From NCBI RefSeq assembly GCF_014200045.1, contig NZ_JACHOV010000001.1, positions 310,001-374,000 of the forward strand: a DNA stretch of 64,000 nt, in the 5' to 3' direction. Shown here piece by piece: positions 1 to 9,238 of this stretch (positions within the stretch are counted from its first letter, which is position 1; every line of letters begins with the position of its first letter). The notes under the pieces were generated by a model. It worked only from the letters and a program-made list of their open reading frames with translations. It did no database searches and had not been told where the DNA came from. The position numbers were made by a program, and so were the translations under genes. The DNA comes from Rhizorhapis suberifaciens. GTDB taxonomy: Bacteria > Pseudomonadota > Alphaproteobacteria > Sphingomonadales > Sphingomonadaceae.

Positions 1-781
1 CCGGCCCAACCCGGCAGGACGCCCTGTGGAAGGGCTAATCCTTCGTCCGGGTTGGGAAAGCTTTGTCGGTGCTGGCCCCATCCCCATGCGGCATGGATTG
101 ACGCTAGGAGAATTGGGGCAGTGGTTCATTGACCATTACAAACTCGACGTCGATTATTCTGCCATTGGAATGGAGGGATGGCGGCCGGAATCCGGACCTG
201 GCTATGGCTGGCCTGGGGAGAACCGGATCTGGATCAATCCCAGCCCCAATGCCCCTAACGTCAACATGGCGCGGGCCTATGCCGGTACGGTCATGCTGGA
301 AGGAGCCACCTTGTCAGAAGGGCGCGGCACCACCAGACCGCTTGAACTTTTTGGTGCGCCAGATATCGACGCCCGCGCTGTAATTGCCGAAATGCGCCGC
401 CTGGCACCGCATTGGCTGGCCGGATGTGTGCTCCGCGATTGCTGGTTCGAACCTACGTTCCACAAGCATGTAGGCAAGCTTTGCAGCGGTATTCATATCC
501 ACGCGGAGGGGCGGTTTTATGATCATGCGGCCTTTCGCCCCTGGCGCGTACAAGCATTGGCGTTCAAAGCGATCCGATCACTTTCACCCGACTATGACTT
601 ATGGCGTGACTTTCCCTATGAATATGAACTTGGAAAGCTGCCCATCGACGTGATCAACGGCAGTCCGCTACTGCGGGAATGGGTCGATGATAGCGCGGCG
701 CGTCCCGATGATCTTGATGCATTGGCACTGCCTGATGAGCAGGCTTGGGAGCAAGAACGGCGGGCTTTTCTTCTTTATTGA
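1..781 (+). CDS. NamZ-like exo-beta-N-acetylmuramidase (DUF1343), C-terminal part
   Basis: The frame is open to the first base of the window, so the N-terminal catalytic part lies upstream and only about 259 residues are seen. RPNPAGRPVEGL followed by SFVGAGPIPMRHGLT matches the RPNP/SFVG/RHGMT blocks of DUF1343 proteins, the NamZ family that releases MurNAc from peptidoglycan fragments. The C-terminal half (FEPTFHKHVGKLCSGIHIH, then KLPIDVINGS) also fits the family. A GTG at 26 could be read as a start, but family motifs continue upstream of it, so it is internal. The gene probably acts in the periplasm in cell-wall recycling. No partner recycling gene is visible in the window. Confidence 0.8.
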   Translation, partial: RPNPAGRPVEGLILRPGWESFVGAGPIPMRHGLTLGELGQWFIDHYKLDVDYSAIGMEGWRPESGPGYGWPGENRIWINPSPNAPNVNMARAYAGTVMLEGATLSEGRGTTRPLELFGAPDIDARAVIAEMRRLAPHWLAGCVLRDCWFEPTFHKHVGKLCSGIHIHAEGRFYDHAAFRPWRVQALAFKAIRSLSPDYDLWRDFPYEYELGKLPIDVINGSPLLREWVDDSAARPDDLDALALPDEQAWEQERRAFLLY

Positions 782-825
782 TGTATGATCGCTTCTGCTT
801 GGGGGCATTACGCTCCTAAGTTACA

Positions 826-1701
826 TTGAGCGATGCAATGAACATTCAAAAGCCAGTTACGACGTCCTCTCCGGTGGCTGCTCGTCCTCCGATGGTGGGA
901 GTGCGGGAAGTGGTGGGTTCGTCGCTTGGCGGACCACTGAAAAGGGCAAAGGTTCGCGCCATTTTGGTGGGTGAGCGCATCGACACGCGCAACCTGGCTG
1001 GATTTGTGGAACCCGAAAGCCTTGAGACCGAAGGGTTGGGCGCGGTGTTCGTGTTCCGCTACGGCGTTCTCGTGCTGTTCGGCGCTAAAGATGGGATTGA
1101 ACAGGACCTGCTGGAGCGCCTGAAGGACCACATCATCGACCCGCTGGACGTGCCGGAGATCGAAAAGGCGTCTGTCGAAATAAGGCCGTCAGCCGACGAG
1201 CAGGTGGATTCGAGCGGTCATATCATCCTGCGCGAAGGGGGAATTGAGCGGTTGCTGCTTGTGGCAACAGTGCTGGCGCGCAGCGTTGTGCTCGCAAGGG
1301 ACGAAAGCCGCATTGCACAGACATTCGACCGCATTGAACCTCTGGTCACTGCGCTGCGCTCGCGGGGCCGGGCGGGGCTGCCGATTCGACGGGTGATGCA
1401 GGACATTGGCGAGGTTCTGGATGCGCGGCACCGCGTTGTGGGCCGTGCGCAAGTGGGTGAGAAGCCCGACCTGTTATGGGACCATCCCGAACTCGACCGG
1501 CTTTATGCCCGTTTGGAGGCGGAATATGAGCTGGACGAGCGGGCCGAGGTGATCGGCGCAAAGCTGGAGGTTATCGGCGACACCGCGGACGCGCTGCTTA
1601 ATCTGGTGCAGGACAAGCGTGCCGTGCGCCTTGAACTGGCGATCATCGCGCTGATCGCGTTCGAAGTGGCACTGACGGTCTACGATCGGTGGCTGGTTTA
1701 G
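826..1701 (+). CDS. RMD1/YagE (DUF155) family protein
   Basis: The protein is 291 aa from a TTG start at 826, or 287 aa from the ATG at 838; neither has a convincing Shine-Dalgarno site. The core (VFRYGVLVLFGA, about residues 80-91; later LLNLVQDKRAVRLELAII) and a hydrophobic C-terminal segment (about 270-290) are typical of the RMD1/YagE DUF155 family, whose eukaryotic members sit in mitochondrial membranes. In bacteria the function is unknown. The C-terminal helix suggests a tail-anchored membrane protein. It is transcribed in the same direction as the preceding muramidase gene, 44 bp away, and converges with the gene at 1731-2465. Confidence 0.75.
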   Translation: MSDAMNIQKPVTTSSPVAARPPMVGVREVVGSSLGGPLKRAKVRAILVGERIDTRNLAGFVEPESLETEGLGAVFVFRYGVLVLFGAKDGIEQDLLERLKDHIIDPLDVPEIEKASVEIRPSADEQVDSSGHIILREGGIERLLLVATVLARSVVLARDESRIAQTFDRIEPLVTALRSRGRAGLPIRRVMQDIGEVLDARHRVVGRAQVGEKPDLLWDHPELDRLYARLEAEYELDERAEVIGAKLEVIGDTADALLNLVQDKRAVRLELAIIALIAFEVALTVYDRWLV

Positions 1702-1730
1702 GACCGGCATCGGCCTTCGGAAGTCAGGCT

Positions 1731-2465
1731 TTATGCCTGTCGTGCAGCGGCTCTTGCACTTAGCAGATCCCACAGACCGCGATGTTGGCCCAAAAGTTGG
1801 CGTGCGCCAAAATATACCGCCCGTTCAACGGCCTCGTCCTCACAAATCGCAACTGCCACGGCCAAGGTTTCCTGCCGGCCAGGCAATGTGCTGCGGTGGG
1901 GACTTAGGCCTAAACGCAGGGCTGCTGCATCCAAGATACGGCGGACGGCCACCCAGTCTAAGACCAATGCAAAAGCCGCGCCGACGGCGCAGCCGCGACG
2001 ATCGGATTGTGCCAGCATCTCAAGTGCATGCCGCTGCCCCAGAATAGTCGTGTCGGCATCGCTTTGCCCGATGGTGCTGGGTACGGGCCCGGCGGCAACG
2101 GTGACCTGGGTCAGGAAGCGGCGCTCGGCCGCAAAGCCGTCAGCGGACTTGATGAGCCATTCGCGTGCTTCATTGTCGGTCGTATGCAGGGCGGCATGAT
2201 CGATCAAGCCGGGATGCCGCCCATGAATCATGGAAAGATAATGTGCGGCATCCGCCAGATTGGGCAGGTTGCGCGTCAGGTCACCGCCGATGCCAAGGCC
2301 GCTGGCGGACGGAAAGCTGTGACCAGCAGTTCCATCCAGATCGGTAAGGGTAAGCAGCAGTTCGGAAATGCCGCCTTTGTGCCCTTGTCTTGCCAGATTG
2401 CCGTGCATGCACATCGCCCTATGAAAGGCACCTTGGGGGTGCGGAACTGCCGTCCCCAAGGTCAT
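1731..2465 (-). CDS. conserved hypothetical protein downstream of rpoD
   Basis: A 244-aa protein with no motif I recognise. It is rich in Ala, Leu and His, with no clear signal peptide or membrane segment. It begins 66 bp after the rpoD stop in the same direction and could be co-transcribed with dnaG-rpoD. Codon use resembles the neighbouring genes and the frame is intact, so I take it as real. The start is uncertain because several in-frame Met codons follow within the first 30 residues (M18, M20). A function cannot be assigned. Confidence 0.55.
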   Translation of the reverse strand: MTLGTAVPHPQGAFHRAMCMHGNLARQGHKGGISELLLTLTDLDGTAGHSFPSASGLGIGGDLTRNLPNLADAAHYLSMIHGRHPGLIDHAALHTTDNEAREWLIKSADGFAAERRFLTQVTVAAGPVPSTIGQSDADTTILGQRHALEMLAQSDRRGCAVGAAFALVLDWVAVRRILDAAALRLGLSPHRSTLPGRQETLAVAVAICEDEAVERAVYFGARQLLGQHRGLWDLLSARAAARQA

Positions 2466-2531
2466 AGCGCGATAGCGTAAATGTCTGGTTTACGGCCGCA
2501 TCAATTATATGCAGCCAATCAGAAAAAATCC

Positions 2532-4574
2532 TTATTGATCAAGGAAACTACGCATTTTCCGGCTGCGGCTGGGATGCTTCAGCTTGCGCAGCGCCTTCGC
2601 CTCGATCTGCCGAATACGTTCGCGCGTCACGGAGAACTGCTGGCCCACTTCCTCCAGCGTATGATCAGTGTTCATGCCGATGCCAAAGCGCATGCGCAGC
2701 ACCCGCTCCTCACGCGGAGTGAGTGAGGCGAGAACGCGTGTCACCGTCTCCTTCAGGTTCGCCTGAATGGCGGCGTCAACTGGAATGATCGCGTTCTTGT
2801 CCTCAATGAAATCGCCCAGATGCGAATCTTCCTCGTCACCGATGGGTGTTTCGAGGGAGATCGGCTCTTTGGCGATCTTCATTACTTTGCGCACTTTTTC
2901 GAGCGGCATGGACAAACGTTCGGCCATTTCCTCGGGCGTGGGCTCGCGGCCCTGTTCGTGGAGGAATTGGCGGGACGTGCGAACCAGCTTGTTGATCGTT
3001 TCGATCATGTGGACCGGAATGCGGATCGTCCGGGCCTGATCGGCAATCGAGCGCGTGATTGCCTGCCGAATCCACCAGGTCGCGTAGGTCGAGAATTTAT
3101 AGCCTCGACGATATTCGAATTTATCCACGGCCTTCATGAGACCGATATTGCCTTCCTGGATTAAGTCCAGGAATTGCAGGCCGCGATTGGTGTATTTCTT
3201 GGCAATGGAGATCACGAGGCGAAGGTTCGCTTCCACCATTTCCTTCTTGGCGATGCGGGCCTCGCGTTCGCCTTTTTGCACCATGTTGACGATGCGGCGG
3301 AATTCAGAGAGCGACATGCCGGTCGCCTGGGCAATCTCGGAGATTTCTGCGCGGATACGATCTACGGCGCCCACCTCCTGTTGCGCGAAGGCGGCCCATT
3401 TCTTGTCCAGCGTAGCGACTTTTTCCAGCCAGCCTTCGTCCAGTTCATGATCCACATATTCATGTAGGAAGGATGCGCGCGGCACCTTATGCCGCTCGGC
3501 AAGGCGCAGCATCTGCCCGCCAAGCGCGGTCAGCCGCCGGTTATAGGCATAGAGCTGGTCGACCAGATATTCGATCTTGGCGCCGTGGAATTGTACGCTT
3601 TCGACCTCTGCGGTCAGGTCTTCGCGCAGCTTCTGATATTTGTCTTCCTCTGATTTGGGGAAGTCATTACCTGCGCCAAGAGCGTCAAGCCGCAGCGCCT
3701 GCACCCGAGAAAATTTCTTGAAAAGCTCGGTGATGGCGGCGAATTTTTCCAGCGCGCCTGGCTTTAGCAGTTCCTCCATCGCAGCGAGCGACAGGGTGTT
3801 GTCTTCATCGTCGTCATCATCGCCGGTGGTCCGGGCGCGACGCTCGGTCATGGAGTCCTCTTCGTCCTCCTCTTCGGCCTCTTCCTCTATATCCTCTTCT
3901 TCCTTGTAGGTGGGGCCGGCGGTTTTCTCACTGATTTCGCCGTCGTCCTCCGCACCTTCCTCAAGGCTTTCGGGAGCCGGGTCCTTCGACAGCATGGCGT
4001 CGAGATCCAGGATCTCACGCAGCTGCATTTCGCCATTGTTAAGGGCCGTGGACCATTCGATAATTGCGTGGAAGGTGATCGGGCTTTCGCACAGACCAAG
4101 GATCATTGTATCGCGACCGGCTTCGATGCGTTTCGCAATGGCGATTTCGCCTTCGCGGCTCAGTAATTCGACAGCCCCCATTTCGCGCAGGTACATACGC
4201 ACGGGGTCGTCCGTCCGGTCGACGGTTTCTTTCTTTTTCTCGGGAACGGAGCGGGATGAGCCATCGTCATCCTCCTCCTCGGCAGCGTCGATGGTATCGC
4301 CTTCATCGTCCTGGGCTTCTTCGCCCTCTTCGCTCGCTTCTTCGTTCTCGACGATATTGACGCCCATGTCGTTGAGCGCCGACATGACGTCTTCAATCTG
4401 TTCGGAGGACATCTGGTCCTGCGGCAGGGCGTCGTTCAATTCGTCATAAGTGATATAACCGCGCTTCTTGGCGCGGCTGATCAGTTTTTTTACCGATGCT
4501 TCGTTGAGATCGAGAAGCGGTGCATCGCCGCTGTCGAGTTCGTCGGTCTGAGTCTTATTCGCCTTGCTCGCCAT
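2532..4574 (-). CDS. rpoD: RNA polymerase primary sigma factor RpoD (sigma-70)
   Basis: A 680-aa housekeeping sigma factor. Region 1.1 is at the N-terminus ([20 protein letters not shown], about residues 31-50), followed by an acidic stretch. Region 1.2 includes [11 protein letters not shown], and a long acidic non-conserved insert (about 200-270) follows. Regions 2-4 begin near residue 450: [29 protein letters not shown] (-10 recognition and melting) and [17 protein letters not shown] (-35 recognition helix) near the C-terminus. The length is typical of alphaproteobacteria. The gene lies 38 bp downstream of dnaG in the same direction, the usual macromolecular-synthesis arrangement without rpsU. 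Confidence 0.97.
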   Translation of the reverse strand: MASKANKTQTDELDSGDAPLLDLNEASVKKLISRAKKRGYITYDELNDALPQDQMSSEQIEDVMSALNDMGVNIVENEEASEEGEEAQDDEGDTIDAAEEEDDDGSSRSVPEKKKETVDRTDDPVRMYLREMGAVELLSREGEIAIAKRIEAGRDTMILGLCESPITFHAIIEWSTALNNGEMQLREILDLDAMLSKDPAPESLEEGAEDDGEISEKTAGPTYKEEEDIEEEAEEEDEEDSMTERRARTTGDDDDDEDNTLSLAAMEELLKPGALEKFAAITELFKKFSRVQALRLDALGAGNDFPKSEEDKYQKLREDLTAEVESVQFHGAKIEYLVDQLYAYNRRLTALGGQMLRLAERHKVPRASFLHEYVDHELDEGWLEKVATLDKKWAAFAQQEVGAVDRIRAEISEIAQATGMSLSEFRRIVNMVQKGEREARIAKKEMVEANLRLVISIAKKYTNRGLQFLDLIQEGNIGLMKAVDKFEYRRGYKFSTYATWWIRQAITRSIADQARTIRIPVHMIETINKLVRTSRQFLHEQGREPTPEEMAERLSMPLEKVRKVMKIAKEPISLETPIGDEEDSHLGDFIEDKNAIIPVDAAIQANLKETVTRVLASLTPREERVLRMRFGIGMNTDHTLEEVGQQFSVTRERIRQIEAKALRKLKHPSRSRKMRSFLDQ

Positions 4575-4612
4575 CTATTCGCCCTACAAACTTCTCTAAC
4601 GTCTCACATACG

Positions 4613-6496
4613 TCATATATTATCGTCAGGCTGCATCAGGTCGGCGAGCCGTCGTTCATGTTCAGCCTTCATTTCACGGAGCTTCTGTTGTTCCGTGAAA
4701 CTCACCTCATCCAACGTCTCACTCATCCTGCGCGTTGCATCAGCCAACGCGCTTTCGATTTCCGGTCCAGCCACCATGACCCGAATGGCTTCGCCCAGAT
4801 CGCGACGGGCGCGGCTGGGATCAGCATCCTTGCGGGTGAAGGTGAAATTCAGCGCATCGGCCCGAAGCAGCCCTCTCGCCATATTATACAATTCACCTTG
4901 CCCCAATATGGTAAGGAGGGCATCGGTATCAAGTATTTCCTGCTGCATTGCCGAGGAAAGCAAAAATTCCATCAGCGCCTGCATTTGGGCGTCGGCGATA
5001 TAAAGGTGGGACAGCTCCTCCATATGGGCTCTGATCTCGCCTGGATAGCGGAGCAGGCCGCTGATGACGCCGTTCAGCAATATGCCTTCAAGGCCGGCGG
5101 TCCCGATCGCGCGAACCTCTCCGGATAGAGGCTCAGGGAAAGGGCGGAAGTCGCCCTTTTTCCAGGGTTTCCGGGGCTGAAATGACGGCGCAGGAACGCT
5201 CTGCCTGCGCCTGAAGAAGAGGGCGTCGATCCGTTCGCGGAAGGCCTGCGCATAAAGCACGCGGATATCGTCATGGCCGATCTGAGCCGCGATGTCGCGG
5301 AGCCGCTGTTTCAGGCCGGCGCGCTGCTCGGGCGTGTCGAGCGGGCCGCTCCCCACCTCATGTTTCCAGAGGCGTTCGACCAGTGGTTCGGCGTTTTGGA
5401 GAACAGCTTCGAAAGCGGCGGGTCCTTGCGCGCGGACCAGATCGTCAGGGTCCTGCCCAGGGGCAAGCGTCGCAAAGGCAAGACTATGGCCAGGGCGTAG
5501 GAGGGGCAGGGCGCGCATGGCGGCGCGGATGCCGGCCTTTTGTCCTGCCGAATCGCCATCGAAGCAGAGAACGGGGACTTCCACCATTTTCCACAACCGT
5601 TCGATCTGATGCTCAGTAAGTGCGGTGCCCAGCGGGGCGACGCTTTCCTTGAAGCCGGCCTGGGAAAGGGCAATGACATCCATATAGCCTTCCACCACGA
5701 TCACCCGCCCGGTTTGCCGGGACGCAGGGGAAGCGCGGTCGAGATTGTAGAGCGTACGCCCCTTGTCGAAGAGCGGCGTGTCCGGCGAGTTCAGATATTT
5801 GGGCTCGCCCGCGCCCAGAATGCGCCCGCCAAAGGCGATCACACGGCCGCGGGCGTCGCGGATTGGAATCATCAGGCGGCCCCGGAAGCGGTCGTAACTG
5901 TCGCGCTTTTTGCGGGTGTCGCTATCCGACTCGGCCCCGTCCGGGTCGATCAGGAGTCCGGCTTCGACGAGGCGTAACTCGCCATGGCTTTTCAATGATT
6001 CCTTCAGGCGTCCACGCGCATCAGGAGAATAGCCGAAGCCGAAATTTTTAAGCGTGACATCACTGATCCCCCGTCGCTTCAGATATTCGCGCGCCTCTTG
6101 TCCCTCGATGCCTTGGAGTTGTTCGACGAACCAGTCCTGAGCTGCGGCCATGACCTCATGAAGGGTTGCGGCCTCCTCCGCCTTTTTGGCGGCGCGCAGG
6201 TCCGGGGCGGGGACTTCCATGCCGGCATTGGCCGCGAGTTCCTTCACCGCCTCCATGAAGGGCAGGCCGCGATGGTCGGTCATCCAGCGAATAACGTCCC
6301 CATGCGCGCCGCAGCCGAAGCAGTGGTAGAAGCCCTTTTCGTCGTTGATCGTGAAGCTGGGCGTCTTCTCGTTATGGAAGGGGCAGCATGCCTTATATTC
6401 GCGGCCCGCCTTCTGGACCTTCACCGTCTTGCCGATGAGCGTAGAAAGGGTGGTGCGGGCGCGGAGTTCGTCGAGGAATTGAGGAGAGAGGGACAT
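4613..6496 (-). CDS. dnaG: DNA primase DnaG
   Basis: A 627-aa primase that makes RNA primers at the replication fork. The N-terminal zinc-binding domain has C38-x2-H41 and C59-x2-C62 (CPFHNEKTPSF, YHCFGCGAHG). The TOPRIM catalytic core has the acidic motif VVEGYMDVIAL near residue 267 and CFDGDSAGQKA near 313. The C-terminal region would bind DnaB helicase. The ATG overlaps the stop of the upstream DUF559 gene by one base (TAATG). Its purine-rich ribosome binding site, GGGGAG, is the outer edge of the palindromic element at 6503-6540, so the inserted cassette supplies the dnaG translation signal. rpoD follows 38 bp downstream. Confidence 0.97.
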   Translation of the reverse strand: MSLSPQFLDELRARTTLSTLIGKTVKVQKAGREYKACCPFHNEKTPSFTINDEKGFYHCFGCGAHGDVIRWMTDHRGLPFMEAVKELAANAGMEVPAPDLRAAKKAEEAATLHEVMAAAQDWFVEQLQGIEGQEAREYLKRRGISDVTLKNFGFGYSPDARGRLKESLKSHGELRLVEAGLLIDPDGAESDSDTRKKRDSYDRFRGRLMIPIRDARGRVIAFGGRILGAGEPKYLNSPDTPLFDKGRTLYNLDRASPASRQTGRVIVVEGYMDVIALSQAGFKESVAPLGTALTEHQIERLWKMVEVPVLCFDGDSAGQKAGIRAAMRALPLLRPGHSLAFATLAPGQDPDDLVRAQGPAAFEAVLQNAEPLVERLWKHEVGSGPLDTPEQRAGLKQRLRDIAAQIGHDDIRVLYAQAFRERIDALFFRRRQSVPAPSFQPRKPWKKGDFRPFPEPLSGEVRAIGTAGLEGILLNGVISGLLRYPGEIRAHMEELSHLYIADAQMQALMEFLLSSAMQQEILDTDALLTILGQGELYNMARGLLRADALNFTFTRKDADPSRARRDLGEAIRVMVAGPEIESALADATRRMSETLDEVSFTEQQKLREMKAEHERRLADLMQPDDNI

Positions 6497-6897
6497 TAAA
6501 TATCTCCCCTCCCGCCTGCGGGAGGGGCTGGGGGTGGGCTTGAACCGATCAATGCCTCACAAATGATTTCCAGGACTCCTTCCGTCCGCCCCATCACATC
6601 ATTGTTCCAGAAGCGCAGGACGCGAAATCCTTCCCGCTCGATAAAGGCCGTGCGTCTTCTGTCCTCCTCAAGCATTTGCCCGTGCTGGCCGCCATCCAGT
6701 TCAATAACCAGCCTAGCTTCCCTGCACATAAAATCGCAAATAAATGGTCCGACGGGCATTTGGCGGCTGAATTTGTAGCCTTCGAGCTGGCGTTTGCGGA
6801 GAAATTTCCAGAGGTGCCATTCCGCCTCGGTGGCGTTGTTGCGGAGTTCCTGAGCTCGCGTGGTTGGGCGGCGGTATGTTTTGTCGTTGCCTTGCAA
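6496..6897 (-). CDS. DUF559 endonuclease-domain protein (Vsr/restriction-like fold)
   Basis: A 133-aa protein. AQELRNNATEAEWHLWKFLR (residues 15-34), KFSRQMPVGPFICDFMCREA, LVIELDGGQHG and GFRVLRFWNNDVM match the DUF559 family, which is related to very-short-patch-repair and restriction endonucleases. D54, E66, D68 and Q71 lie in the expected metal-binding positions. The last 13 residues (PPPAPPAGGRGDI) are encoded by the palindromic element at 6503-6540, so the gene reads into the repeat. The gene sits between yqeY and dnaG, genes that are probably adjacent in relatives, and is bracketed by inverted copies of the same element. Substrate and role are unknown. Confidence 0.85.
   Translation of the reverse strand: MQGNDKTYRRPTTRAQELRNNATEAEWHLWKFLRKRQLEGYKFSRQMPVGPFICDFMCREARLVIELDGGQHGQMLEEDRRRTAFIEREGFRVLRFWNNDVMGRTEGVLEIICEALIGSSPPPAPPAGGRGDI
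6503..6540 (+). repeat. palindromic REP-like element, copy 1 (dnaG side)
   Basis: CCCCTCCCGC (6506-6515) and GCGGGAGGGG (6518-6527) are perfect 10-bp arms around a CT centre. GGGGGTGGGC follows on the side facing the DUF559 gene. The same unit is present in inverted orientation at 6898-6936. The element encodes the C-terminus of the DUF559 protein and, in the minus direction, the ribosome binding site of dnaG. Confidence 0.85.
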
Positions 6898-6936
6898 TGC
6901 CCACCCCCGACCCCTCCCGCAAGCGGGAGGGGAGAT
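6898..6936 (-). repeat. palindromic REP-like element, copy 2 (yqeY side)
   Basis: CCCCTCCCGC (6911-6920) and GCGGGAGGGG (6923-6932) are perfect arms around AA. Read on the minus strand the order is AAATCT, palindrome, TCGGGGGTGGGC, the same as copy 1 on the plus strand. The two copies therefore form an inverted pair with their GGGGGTGGGC tails pointing at the DUF559 gene. The outer edge abuts the yqeY stop codon. Confidence 0.85.
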
Positions 6937-7389
6937 TTAGCTTAACGCCGCCTTCACCAGTCCGCTCGCCTTGCTCATATCAAGCTGCGTGCCGTGGCGT
7001 TCCTTCAGCACCGCCATGACCTTGCCCATGTCCTTGACCGATGACGCCTCCAATTCCGCTTTGATCGCCTCGATTGCCACGCGCGTTTCTTCTTCGCTCA
7101 TTTGCGTAGGAAGAAAGCTTTCGATCACGTCCAGTTCCGCCTGCTCCTTGGCGGCGAGTTCGGCTCTTCCGCCCTGCTCGTACATCGCTATTGATTCGCG
7201 GCGCTGCTTCACCATCTTCTGTAAGACATCGGTCACCAGCACATCGTCCTCTGGCACCTGAGAAGCAGTGCGCAGTTCGATGTCCCGATCCTTGATCTTT
7301 GCAAGGATCAGCCGCACGGCGGCCAACCTTGCCTTGTCCCCGGCCTTCATCGCGGTGGTCTGGGCAGATTTGATCTCGTCGCGAATCAT
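6937..7389 (-). CDS. GatB/YqeY domain protein
   Basis: A 150-aa protein matching the whole length of the YqeY family: MIRDEIKSAQTTAMKAGDK at the N-terminus, then RLILAKIKDRDIELR, FLPTQMSEEE and GKVMAVLKERHG. It resembles the tail domain of GatB (Asp/Glu-tRNA amidotransferase), which contacts tRNA, but stand-alone YqeY proteins lack the amidotransferase core and have no settled function. It is the first gene of the minus-strand yqeY-DUF559-dnaG-rpoD series and diverges from carA across 153 bp, where promoters for both directions must lie. The arrangement beside dnaG and rpoD is common in alphaproteobacteria. Confidence 0.9.
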   Translation of the reverse strand: MIRDEIKSAQTTAMKAGDKARLAAVRLILAKIKDRDIELRTASQVPEDDVLVTDVLQKMVKQRRESIAMYEQGGRAELAAKEQAELDVIESFLPTQMSEEETRVAIEAIKAELEASSVKDMGKVMAVLKERHGTQLDMSKASGLVKAALS

Positions 7390-7542
7390 CGGGCGCTTTC
7401 ATCCTCTTGTCTGGAAAGATACAGCTATAGCGGCATAATTCTGGTTTTAATAGGATTGACCCGGGGGCATCGGCAGCCTAGTTCCGCGTCCGTTTAGCCT
7501 GTTAAATGCGGGCATGCCCAGGACAAGAAAAAGGATCAAGCC

Positions 7543-8712
7543 ATGGCGAGCGCCAAATCCCTGACCGTGCCCGATGGAGCAACAGGGGTATTGGTTCTGG
7601 CGGACGGTACAGTCCTGTTCGGCCGAGGCTTTGGGGCCGTGGGTGAGGCCGCAGGCGAGTTGTGCTTCAACACCGCCATGACCGGTTATCAGGAGGTGAT
7701 GACGGACCCGAGCTATGCCGGGCAGATCATCAACTTCACTTTCCCCCATATCGGCAATGTCGGCACCAACCTGGACGATGTAGAGGCAGATGCGCCCCAT
7801 GCGTTTGGATGCATCGTGCGCGAGGATGTGACCGCGCCCTCCAACTTCCGCAATGTGCAGCCCTTTGACGAGTGGATGAAGGCGAATGGCCGGATCGGGC
7901 TGGCGGGGATCGATACCCGGGCGCTGACGCGGCGGATAAGGCTGTCGGGCGCGCCTAATGCGGTGATCGCGCATGATCCGCAGGGGCGGTTCGATCTCGA
8001 CGCGCTGCTAGACAAGGCGATGAGCTGGCCGGGACTGGAGGGCATGGACCTTGCCATCGAGGTGACGGGCAAGGAAACGCGGCTGTGGAAGGACGGCGTC
8101 TGGCGGTTGGGATTTGGTTATGGGGTCGGTGAGGCGAGCGAGGAGCGCCCCCACGTCGTCGCCATCGACTATGGCGCGAAGCGGAACATCTTCCGCAATC
8201 TCGTGCGCGCAGGAGCGAAGGTGACGGTGCTGCCCGCTACCGCGAGCTTTGACGACATCATTGCGCAAAAGCCCGCTGGCGTGTTCCTTTCCAACGGACC
8301 GGGCGATCCGGCGGCGACTGGCGAATATGCCGTGCCGGTGATCCGCAAGCTGCTTGATGCCGATATGCCGATCTTCGGCATCTGCCTCGGCCACCAGCTC
8401 CTTGCGTTGGCTGCAGGGGCGAAGACGGTGAAGATGTTCCAGGGCCATCGCGGCGCGAACCATCCGGTGAAAAGGCTGGAGGACGGCGCGGTCGAGATCA
8501 CGTCGATGAACCACGGCTTTGCGGTCGATACCGATACGTTGCCGGGGAATGTGAGGGCGACGCATGTGTCGCTCTTCGACGGCAGCAATTGCGGGATTGA
8601 GTTGACCGACAAGCGCGCGTTTTCGGTGCAGTACCACCCCGAAGCCTCTCCGGGGCCGCAGGACAGTTTCTATTTGTTCCAGCGGTTTGTGAAGGGGTTG
8701 GGAGCTAGGTGA
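7543..8712 (+). CDS. carA: carbamoyl-phosphate synthase small (glutaminase) subunit
   Basis: A 389-aa class I glutamine amidotransferase that hydrolyses glutamine and channels ammonia to CarB for arginine and pyrimidine synthesis. The N-terminal CarA domain includes ELCFNTAMTGYQEVMTDPSY. The GATase domain has the nucleophile motif GICLGHQLL (Cys near residue 281) and QYHPEASPGP near residue 362 for the His/Glu of the triad. AAAAAGGA lies upstream of the ATG. The stop is followed after one base by a small unrelated gene and only then carB, so the usual adjacent carAB pair is split. Confidence 0.97.
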   Translation: MASAKSLTVPDGATGVLVLADGTVLFGRGFGAVGEAAGELCFNTAMTGYQEVMTDPSYAGQIINFTFPHIGNVGTNLDDVEADAPHAFGCIVREDVTAPSNFRNVQPFDEWMKANGRIGLAGIDTRALTRRIRLSGAPNAVIAHDPQGRFDLDALLDKAMSWPGLEGMDLAIEVTGKETRLWKDGVWRLGFGYGVGEASEERPHVVAIDYGAKRNIFRNLVRAGAKVTVLPATASFDDIIAQKPAGVFLSNGPGDPAATGEYAVPVIRKLLDADMPIFGICLGHQLLALAAGAKTVKMFQGHRGANHPVKRLEDGAVEITSMNHGFAVDTDTLPGNVRATHVSLFDGSNCGIELTDKRAFSVQYHPEASPGPQDSFYLFQRFVKGLGAR

Positions 8713-8713
8713 A

Positions 8714-9238
8714 ATGACAACTAATGAGATCATTAATCTTAGCGCGATTTTGGCTGGACCAATATTTGCGGTTGTCATCACATTGTGGTGGCAACACCGC
8801 CAACGTAAGCATGAAATGCGCTTTAAGCTGGCGCAGACGATTTGGGACACTCACCACGATTCCACCCAAGCTGAATTTTCTGCAGCAATTAGGGCTATAC
8901 CGATAATCTTTAATAAGGACGCGAAAGTAAGGTCGGCTTGGAAGGGGTTTATGGGAAATGTAAACCAGAAGCCGTCGACAGGAAATGAGGGCAGTCACGA
9001 GCAGGATTTTGTGGACCGTAAGCATGACCTTATTTTGGCTCTCTCAAACGCAGTGGACCTAAACGTCACCGAAAGAGAGATTAGGGACAGTGTTTACGTG
9101 GCATCAGCCTATACCGATATGTCCAATCTTATGAAGCGTTCCTACGAGGCTCAGGTCAGAATTGCAGAAGCTCTTGAGAACAATAATCGCCTTATAGAGC
9201 AATCTCTGCACAACTCCTCGAATAGACAAGGCCAATAA
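8714..9238 (+). CDS. hypothetical membrane-anchored protein inserted between carA and carB
   Basis: A 174-aa protein. One N-terminal membrane segment (about residues 8-25, [18 protein letters not shown]) is followed by a basic, cytoplasmic, mostly helical region. It resembles small proteins with one N-terminal helix that are found scattered in proteobacteria, and I do not recognise a function. The ATG is one base after the carA stop, and its own stop overlaps the carB start (TAATG), so it is translationally coupled into the car operon. Base composition is clearly lower in GC than in carA and carB, which points to a later insertion. Confidence 0.7.
   Translation: MTTNEIINLSAILAGPIFAVVITLWWQHRQRKHEMRFKLAQTIWDTHHDSTQAEFSAAIRAIPIIFNKDAKVRSAWKGFMGNVNQKPSTGNEGSHEQDFVDRKHDLILALSNAVDLNVTEREIRDSVYVASAYTDMSNLMKRSYEAQVRIAEALENNNRLIEQSLHNSSNRQGQ

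Noticed and set aside
3640-3909. Ser-rich ORF on the plus strand inside rpoD
   Set aside because: It is the complement of the acidic GAC/GAA-rich insert of RpoD.
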